From assembly GCA_964563975.1 (NCBI GenBank), contig CAZLZJ010000009.1, positions 1 through 49,032 on the forward strand: a DNA stretch of 49,032 nt, in the 5' to 3' direction. Of this stretch, positions 44,413-49,032 are shown in pieces (position 1 is the first letter of the stretch; every line of letters begins with the position of its first letter). A program made the translations under genes and the position numbers. The DNA is from JAAYJR01 sp964563975 (GTDB lineage Bacteria > Bacteroidota > Bacteroidia > Bacteroidales > Prolixibacteraceae). Under the pieces are notes generated by a model. It saw only the letters and a program-made list of their open reading frames with translations. It was not told where the DNA came from and ran no database searches.

Positions 44413-45414
44413 ATGAAGTCAAAAGTGTTATTAATATCAGTAATATTTTTATTTTGGGTTACAGTCAGGGGTACTTCACAATCTGTGAGTGGTAGTTCAA
44501 TAAAACTGATGGGTGTTTCTAAGATATGGGAAAAAGCTCCACATAATGCGTTTACTGATCTGGTACGGTTTAAAGGAAGATGGTTTTGTGTTTTTCGTGA
44601 GGGAGAAGGGCATGTTTCACCTGATGGTGCTTTGCGAATAATTACATCAGAAGATGGAATTAAGTGGGAATCGGCAGCTCTCATAACTTCTGATGATTCA
44701 GATCTTCGCGATGCCAAGATTACAATAACGCCCTATGGCAAGCTGATGCTTAGTGGTGCCGGAGCTTTTCATGATAAAAGCAATAATACTCATCAATCAT
44801 TTTCCTGGTTTTCAGATGATGGCTTTTACTGGACCAGAGCTTATCTTATTGGTGATCCTGATTTTTGGCTTTGGCGCTCAACATGGCATAATGATAAAGT
44901 TTACAGTATAGGTTACGGTTGTAACAAAACCCGCATGCTGAGATTATATTCAAGCGATGATGGTAAAATGTTTGATACTTTAGTTGACACTTTATACAAT
45001 GCAGGCTATCCTAATGAAACTTCAATCGTATTCAGCGGTGATACTGCCTACTGTTTGTTACGGCGTGATTCTGAGCAAAGCTCGGGACTGTTGGGTATTT
45101 CAATGCCGCCCTATACAGAATGGACATGGAAAGATTTAGGTGTTAAAATTGGCGGCCCTCACATGATACAGCTTCCCGGTGGTGAGATGATAGCCTCGGT
45201 GAGACTTTATCAAGATGAAAGTTTAAAACCGGTTAGAACCTCAATTTGCAAAGTAGATACTCAGGCAGGGTCTATTACCGAATTGTTAACACTTCCTTCA
45301 GGCGGTGATACAAGTTATTCCGGTCTTGTGTATCTTGATGGCATACTGTGGGTAAGTTACTACTCTTCTCATGAAGGGAAAACATCAATTTATTTGGCAA
45401 AAGTAAGGATATGA
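44413..45414 (+). CDS. Exported sialidase-like (BNR/Asp-box) protein
   Basis: A 333-residue secreted protein. The signal peptide is KSKVLLISVIFLFWVTVRG, cleaved near TSQ-SV. The rest looks like a six-bladed sialidase-type propeller with Asp-box-like turns (SEDGIKWES, SDDGFYWTR, SSDDGKMFD) and FTDLVRFKGRWFCVFREGEGH near the start, giving an Arg as in the sialidase FRIP region. Catalytic identity cannot be shown; many such proteins act on other glycans. ATG codons at 44392 and 44413 are both possible; 44413 gives the cleaner signal. It follows the decayed glycosidase tail and precedes a Gfo/Idh/MocA enzyme by 37 nt. Confidence 0.75.
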   Translation: MKSKVLLISVIFLFWVTVRGTSQSVSGSSIKLMGVSKIWEKAPHNAFTDLVRFKGRWFCVFREGEGHVSPDGALRIITSEDGIKWESAALITSDDSDLRDAKITITPYGKLMLSGAGAFHDKSNNTHQSFSWFSDDGFYWTRAYLIGDPDFWLWRSTWHNDKVYSIGYGCNKTRMLRLYSSDDGKMFDTLVDTLYNAGYPNETSIVFSGDTAYCLLRRDSEQSSGLLGISMPPYTEWTWKDLGVKIGGPHMIQLPGGEMIASVRLYQDESLKPVRTSICKVDTQAGSITELLTLPSGGDTSYSGLVYLDGILWVSYYSSHEGKTSIYLAKVRI

Positions 45415-45451
45415 TCTGGCAATTAATCTTAATATTTATAAATTTATTATT

Positions 45452-46792
45452 ATGAACAAACAGCATTCGCGCAGAACTTTTATCAGGAATACTGCGGCTG
45501 CTACAGCTGCTATAACTATTCCAAATATTATCCCGATAAAAGCATTTGGTGCAAACGACCGTATTAATGCAGCAGTTTTAGGTGTTAACGGACGAGGGAA
45601 GAATCTTATTTCCAGCCTTATGTTACAGGATAATGTAGTCGTTACACATTTATGTGACCCTGATATGAATGTACTTAAACCGAGACAAAAAGAGTTTAAG
45701 GAGAAGTACAACAAGGAGGTAATAACTGAGCAGGATCTCCGTAAGATTTATGATAATAAAGACATTGATGTGGTAGGAATTGCTACTCCAAATCATTGGC
45801 ATTCGCTGGCAGTAATATGGGCTTGCCAGGCGGGGAAAGACTGCTATGTTGAAAAACCGGGCTCTCATAATATTTATGAAGGCAGGAAAATGGTTGAAGC
45901 TGCACAAAAATATGATCGTATTGTACAGCATGGTGTTCAGCTGCGCAGTTCACCTTCAGTGAGGGAAGCTGTAAAATTAATGCATGATGGTTTTATCGGA
46001 CGTGTTTATATGGCAAGAGGATTAGTTTTCAGATGGAGAGAAGATATTGGCAATAAGGGTTTTGAGCCGGTTCCGGAAGGGCTTGATTATGATTTGTGGG
46101 TCGGACCTGCAGCTAAACGTCCGTTTAGCCGTAATATAGTACACTATAACTGGCACTGGACCTTTGAATATGGCAATGGCGATGTTGGTAATCAGGGAAT
46201 TCATGAAACTGATTTATGTATGTGGGGATTGAATGTAGGGTTGCCTACCCGGATTACCTCTATGGGCGGTAAGTTCCTGTTTAATGATGCTAAAGAGACT
46301 CCTGAGGTTTTAACTTCCATTTATCACTATCCTGAAGAAGATAAAATAATTCAGTTTGAAGTGCGTCCGTGGTGTACCAACACTGAAGAAGGCATATCGG
46401 TTGGGAATATTTTCTATGGCGAAAAAGGAATTCTTGTAGTTGACGGATACGACAAATACAAATTTTTAATGGGGCAGAAACGTGAGCTTGTTAAATCAGG
46501 CGATGATGGTTCGATTTCAAAAACTGAAATGGCTCGTGGTGACACCGGTACCGACGGGCATATGAAAAATTTTATTGAAGCTGTACGGGCTCATGATAAA
46601 ACCATCTTGAATGCGCCGGTAGAAACAGCTCATTTATCGTCAGGACTGGCACATTTAGGCAATATTGCTTACCGGTTGGGAAGGGTATTGACTTTTCATC
46701 CGCAGTCAGAAAAATTTGTGAACGACCCGGAAGCTGATAAATTATTGACCCGCAACTACAGGGCTCCATTTATTGTACCGGATATTGTATAA
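45452..46792 (+). CDS. Gfo/Idh/MocA family oxidoreductase with Tat-type signal
   Basis: A 446-residue NAD(P)-dependent sugar oxidoreductase or NAD-dependent glycosidase relative. The N-terminus has twin arginines (QHSRRTFIRNTAAAT) and a hydrophobic stretch, so it is likely exported through Tat with its cofactor bound. The Rossmann segment is INAAVLGVNGRGKNLI, the cofactor/catalytic EKP is Glu134-Lys135-Pro136 (DCYVEKPGSHN), and GNQGIHETDLCMWGL contains the conserved His of the C-terminal domain. The substrate is unknown. The upstream sialidase-like gene suggests joint action on a host or dietary glycan (inference). Confidence 0.87.
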   Translation: MNKQHSRRTFIRNTAAATAAITIPNIIPIKAFGANDRINAAVLGVNGRGKNLISSLMLQDNVVVTHLCDPDMNVLKPRQKEFKEKYNKEVITEQDLRKIYDNKDIDVVGIATPNHWHSLAVIWACQAGKDCYVEKPGSHNIYEGRKMVEAAQKYDRIVQHGVQLRSSPSVREAVKLMHDGFIGRVYMARGLVFRWREDIGNKGFEPVPEGLDYDLWVGPAAKRPFSRNIVHYNWHWTFEYGNGDVGNQGIHETDLCMWGLNVGLPTRITSMGGKFLFNDAKETPEVLTSIYHYPEEDKIIQFEVRPWCTNTEEGISVGNIFYGEKGILVVDGYDKYKFLMGQKRELVKSGDDGSISKTEMARGDTGTDGHMKNFIEAVRAHDKTILNAPVETAHLSSGLAHLGNIAYRLGRVLTFHPQSEKFVNDPEADKLLTRNYRAPFIVPDIV

Positions 46793-47162
46793 TAAATCAC
46801 TTTTAATCTTTTATAAAGATTGTGGTTGAATGTTTTCATGACTCCTTATTTCGTGGCGATGTTTTATATGTTTTATATGCAGACAAACCGATGCTTGACA
46901 ACCCGATATTGCAAACTATGTCTGATGTAGCTGCCTTGTCTAAGTGTCCGCAATTAGGCGGTATTTTTGATCAATGGCCAATTTTCCTGCAAGAAATGTA
47001 TCATTCAGGAAAAGGAACCGGGATAAGGGTTATCTTTAGATATACTTATGAACGTGAGTATNNNNNNNNNNNNNNNNNNNNNNNNNNNNNNNNNNNNNNN
47101 NNNNNNNNNNNNNNNNNNNNNNNNNNNNNNNNNNNNNNNNNNNNNNNNNNNNNNNNNNNNNC

Positions 47163-47241
47163 TCACGATAAGATTTATAGCTTGCTCGCATCTGTTATAA
47201 TAATTCTCTGGTGAGTAAATATGTTTACATGCTCGTTTCAT
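47163..47241 (-). pseudogene. Possible fragment of a B12-binding radical-SAM protein, cut by the gap
   Basis: On the minus strand a frame from 47241 reads MKRACKHIYSPENYYNRC and continues into the N run. The segment KxIYSPxxYYxR recalls the DUF4070-like C-terminal region of B12-binding radical-SAM proteins, from memory. There is no coding sequence upstream of this Met in frame and the rest is hidden by the gap, so it may be a remnant or a chance match. Confidence 0.25.
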
Positions 47242-47263
47242 ACAATCATAATGATTTATATTT

Positions 47264-47271
47264 TACCTTTG
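47264..47271 (+). promoter_or_regulatory. Possible -7 box of the lipoprotein gene at 47303
   Basis: TACCTTTG matches TAnnTTTG and ends 31 bases before the ATG. No TTTG lies at the usual distance upstream. Confidence 0.4.
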
Positions 47272-47302
47272 CGCCCTAAATTTTTAAATTAAAAAAACTA
47301 AT

Positions 47303-48028
47303 ATGTTAAAGGCGCAAAATTTATCTGTTTTTTTGTTGACTATTTTGATAATTGGCTCTTGTAGTCCCAAGGCGGTTACTAATCTGACAACCACATATAA
47401 ACCACTTGATTATGATCAGGAAATAGTTGTTATTGGTTTAGAGCAGAATATCCCGGAGGGATCAGAAGAGCTGGGCCGGGTAAAGATTGGCGATTCAGGA
47501 TTTACTACAAATTGTGGTTATGAAACGGTAATAAATAAAGCTAAAGAAGAAGCAAGAAAAGCCGGCGGAAATTCTATCAAGATAACGGAGCATAAACCGC
47601 CAACAATGATGGGAAGCTCTTGTCACCGTATTACTGCTACAATTTTAAAAATTCAGGATGTTAATGCTTTTTTGGCAGAGAGTAATGAAGAAGAGCTGCT
47701 TGACATAGACTATGCCATAATAAATGTATATAGGTATGGTGGTGCCGGAGCATTGGTTAACTACGATTTATATTTGGGAGATTCTGTTATTTGCAGAGTG
47801 AAAAATAATTTTAAAACCACAGTGCAAACTAAGCAAGAGGGTTTAAATTCCATATGGGCAAGGACAGAGGCAAAAGCCGAGATCCCTGTTGATATAAAAT
47901 ATGGGAAGGTTTACTATGTGAGATGTGGTATAGGGATGGGTGTTTTTGTTGGACAGCCGACACTTGAATTAGTTGACAGTAAAACCGGAAAAGCCGAATT
48001 TGAAGCTTTCAATGCTAAAAACAAATAG
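47303..48028 (+). CDS. Lipoprotein of unknown function, possible DUF2846-like C-terminus
   Basis: A 241-residue lipoprotein: hydrophobic signal and lipobox IIGSC with Cys20. The first domain (about 34-115; EELGRVKIGDSGF, EEARKAGGNSIKITEHK, HRITATILK) resembles small lipoprotein domains that detect or bind through a YbjQ-like fold. The second (about 130-235; INVYRYGGAGALVNYDLYLGD, GKVYYVRCGIGMGVFVGQPTLELVD) resembles DUF2846-type domains. Four Cys are present outside the lipobox. Neither assignment is certain. It is 81 nt upstream of the barrel gene at 48110, with a terminator-like hairpin between. Confidence 0.7.
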   Translation: MLKAQNLSVFLLTILIIGSCSPKAVTNLTTTYKPLDYDQEIVVIGLEQNIPEGSEELGRVKIGDSGFTTNCGYETVINKAKEEARKAGGNSIKITEHKPPTMMGSSCHRITATILKIQDVNAFLAESNEEELLDIDYAIINVYRYGGAGALVNYDLYLGDSVICRVKNNFKTTVQTKQEGLNSIWARTEAKAEIPVDIKYGKVYYVRCGIGMGVFVGQPTLELVDSKTGKAEFEAFNAKNK

Positions 48029-48084
48029 AGAGGAGTATGATCTGATAAGATCAAAAGATCAACTTCCGGCTTGTCTCTTTTTTA
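48028..48084 (+). terminator. Terminator-like hairpin after the lipoprotein gene
   Basis: AGAGA just after the stop can pair with TCTCT before a T run at about 48077-48083, and an inner TGATCT/AGATCA pair lies between them. The stem is interrupted, so the structure is plausible but imperfect. Confidence 0.45.
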
Positions 48085-48109
48085 TTAATAAACTAAAAAT
48101 ATATAATAA

Positions 48110-48982
48110 ATGAAGAAGTTACTTTTATTGGTAGCAGGAGTGGTATTTACACTTTTTTCTTTTTCTCAGGATTTGATAGTTATCAATTCGGGAGACTCAA
48201 TAAATTGCATTATTACAAGAGTTAAAAAGGAGTATATATATTTTACTTTCAACCATAATGAAGAGATAAGGAGTACTCTTTTGCCTGTTTCTGATGTATC
48301 GTATTATAAAAAAAATTTTTTTAATACCGGGGAAATTACATTTGACAGGATAAAAACCCAAAAAAACTACCAACAGATAAGGATTGCTCTTAGCGGAGGG
48401 TATAGTTATCTGACAGCCAGAATTGGAGATAGTGTGCCGAATGATTTCAGGGATTATGTTAAAAATTTGAAATCAGGTTTCAACGTGGGGGGAGATCTTT
48501 CCTACTATTTTAATGAGACCTTAGGCATTGGGTTTAAATATAATCTGTTCAAATCTTCCAATGCAGCAGATAATATTTATGTAGAAAACTTTGAGGGGGA
48601 ACGGCGTTACGGGAAGATGAGTGATAATCTGAATATTTCTTTTATTGGACCAGCTTTTTGTACACGCTTATTAAATAATAACAGATCAAATGCATTGATT
48701 CTTAGCACTGCTTTAGGTTATATGGGATATAAAAATGATAAAGTTATTGTCGACAGATATAAAATGACCGGTAATACTTTAGGAGTTTCATTTGATGTAG
48801 GGTATGATATGGCAATAAGCGATAATGTTTATCTGGGTATTCAGTTAACATTTATTTCAGGTACTTTAGCAGAGTATAAATGGGATAATGGGAATAGTAT
48901 TGAAACCATTAAACTTGGCAAAGATGAATTAGAAAGTCTTAACAGGTTTGATTTAAGTGTTGGAATAAGGTTTGGTTTATAA
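48110..48982 (+). CDS. Exported outer-membrane beta-barrel protein, unknown
   Basis: A 290-residue protein with a signal peptide (about 1-19, ending FSFSQ). Residues about 21-70 form a short domain (DLIVINSGDSINCIITRVKK, YIYFTFN, LLPVSDVSYYKK). From about 90 to the end the chain shows barrel strands (IRIALSGGYSYLTARI, FNVGGDLSYYFNETLGIGFK, LGVSFDVGYDMAISDNVYLG), closing with FDLSVGIRFGL. This domain order is common in Bacteroidota exported proteins without known role. The ATG at 48110 directly starts the signal. Confidence 0.75.
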   Translation: MKKLLLLVAGVVFTLFSFSQDLIVINSGDSINCIITRVKKEYIYFTFNHNEEIRSTLLPVSDVSYYKKNFFNTGEITFDRIKTQKNYQQIRIALSGGYSYLTARIGDSVPNDFRDYVKNLKSGFNVGGDLSYYFNETLGIGFKYNLFKSSNAADNIYVENFEGERRYGKMSDNLNISFIGPAFCTRLLNNNRSNALILSTALGYMGYKNDKVIVDRYKMTGNTLGVSFDVGYDMAISDNVYLGIQLTFISGTLAEYKWDNGNSIETIKLGKDELESLNRFDLSVGIRFGL

Positions 48983-49032
48983 AAATAATATTTCTAATCT
49001 TCTGTCGTATTTTGAATAGGGCATGAAAACAA

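Larger units (their letters stand above)
46793..47302. other. Gene-poor region around the second assembly gap
   Basis: 510 bases including 100 N (47062-47161). Left of the gap a plus frame from a GTG at 46822 stays open for 80 codons into the N run (KPMLDNPILQTMSDV, GGIFDQWPIFLQEMY) but matches nothing I know. Two copies of TGTTTTATA stand in tandem around 46861-46878. Right of the gap is the minus-strand fragment listed separately. The flanks of this gap do not overlap each other, so real sequence is missing. Confidence 0.5.

Noticed and set aside
47005..47241. A 78-residue minus frame through the second N block
   Set aside because: The gap length is a default 100 N, so the frame across it is meaningless; only the fragment on the right side is worth noting.
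1..49032. CRISPR arrays, insertion sequences, prophage genes and restriction or toxin systems
   Set aside because: No spaced direct repeats, intact transposase, integrase or defence gene was seen on reading both strands; the PglZ-type domain at 37622-39178 belongs to PorX, not to a phage-defence system.

Overview
The window is an AT-rich chromosomal segment of a Bacteroidota bacterium. The evidence is three type IX secretion (T9SS) genes (sprA, porW/sprE, porX) plus gldH, TonB receptors with Bacteroidota-style architecture, a SprB-repeat/FISUMP lipoprotein, and TAnnTTTG-type promoter boxes. The order is not certain; a Bacteroidales/Marinilabiliales-like organism is a reasonable guess. There are two 100-N assembly gaps (1625-1724 and 47062-47161). 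The first is almost certainly false, because its two flanks carry the same 55 bases.

Layout. 1-3000: tRNA-Asn with its terminator, a secreted FISUMP lipoprotein, and a two-gene unit (small lipoprotein plus outer-membrane barrel). 2992-10526 (minus): a compact cluster of small membrane protein, TonB receptor, AmpG/RhtX-like permease, hemN, hemG and hemH, which looks like porphyrin uptake coupled to the last three steps of heme synthesis. 10713-11819: mqnC of the futalosine menaquinone route. 11906-22556 (plus): pepA, then pdxA-ruvA-sprA. 22679-24868: a small conserved protein, then on minus an HU-SPOR membrane protein and a sugar isomerase-like TIM barrel. 25007-27235: galE and rmlB (nucleotide sugars). 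27291-28493: pgk. 28606-33791: holB, ricT-like PSP1 gene, gldH, trmB, an alkyltransferase-like gene and mrp. 33876-39178: porW/sprE and porX. 39206-41077: Tat-type aldo/keto reductase and a coiled-coil membrane protein. 41190-43995 (minus): a His-rich small protein and a second TonB receptor, probably for a metal. 44220-46792: a decayed glycosidase tail, a sialidase-like protein and a Tat-type Gfo/Idh/MocA oxidoreductase. 46793-47302: a gene-poor stretch around the second gap. 47303-48982: a lipoprotein and an outer-membrane barrel protein.

How the genes work together. SprA is the outer-membrane T9SS translocon, PorW a T9SS lipoprotein and PorX its response regulator; GldH belongs to the associated motility/secretion lipoproteins. 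They would secrete cargo and support the surface. HemN, HemG and HemH make heme from coproporphyrinogen III, and the linked receptor and permease suggest that the substrate can come from outside. MqnC supports menaquinone, so both parts of a respiratory chain are represented. The rest is mainly housekeeping. The best candidates for an undescribed system are the porphyrin-salvage cluster, the two TonB units led by small membrane proteins with proline-rich tails, and an 81-bp upstream element present twice.
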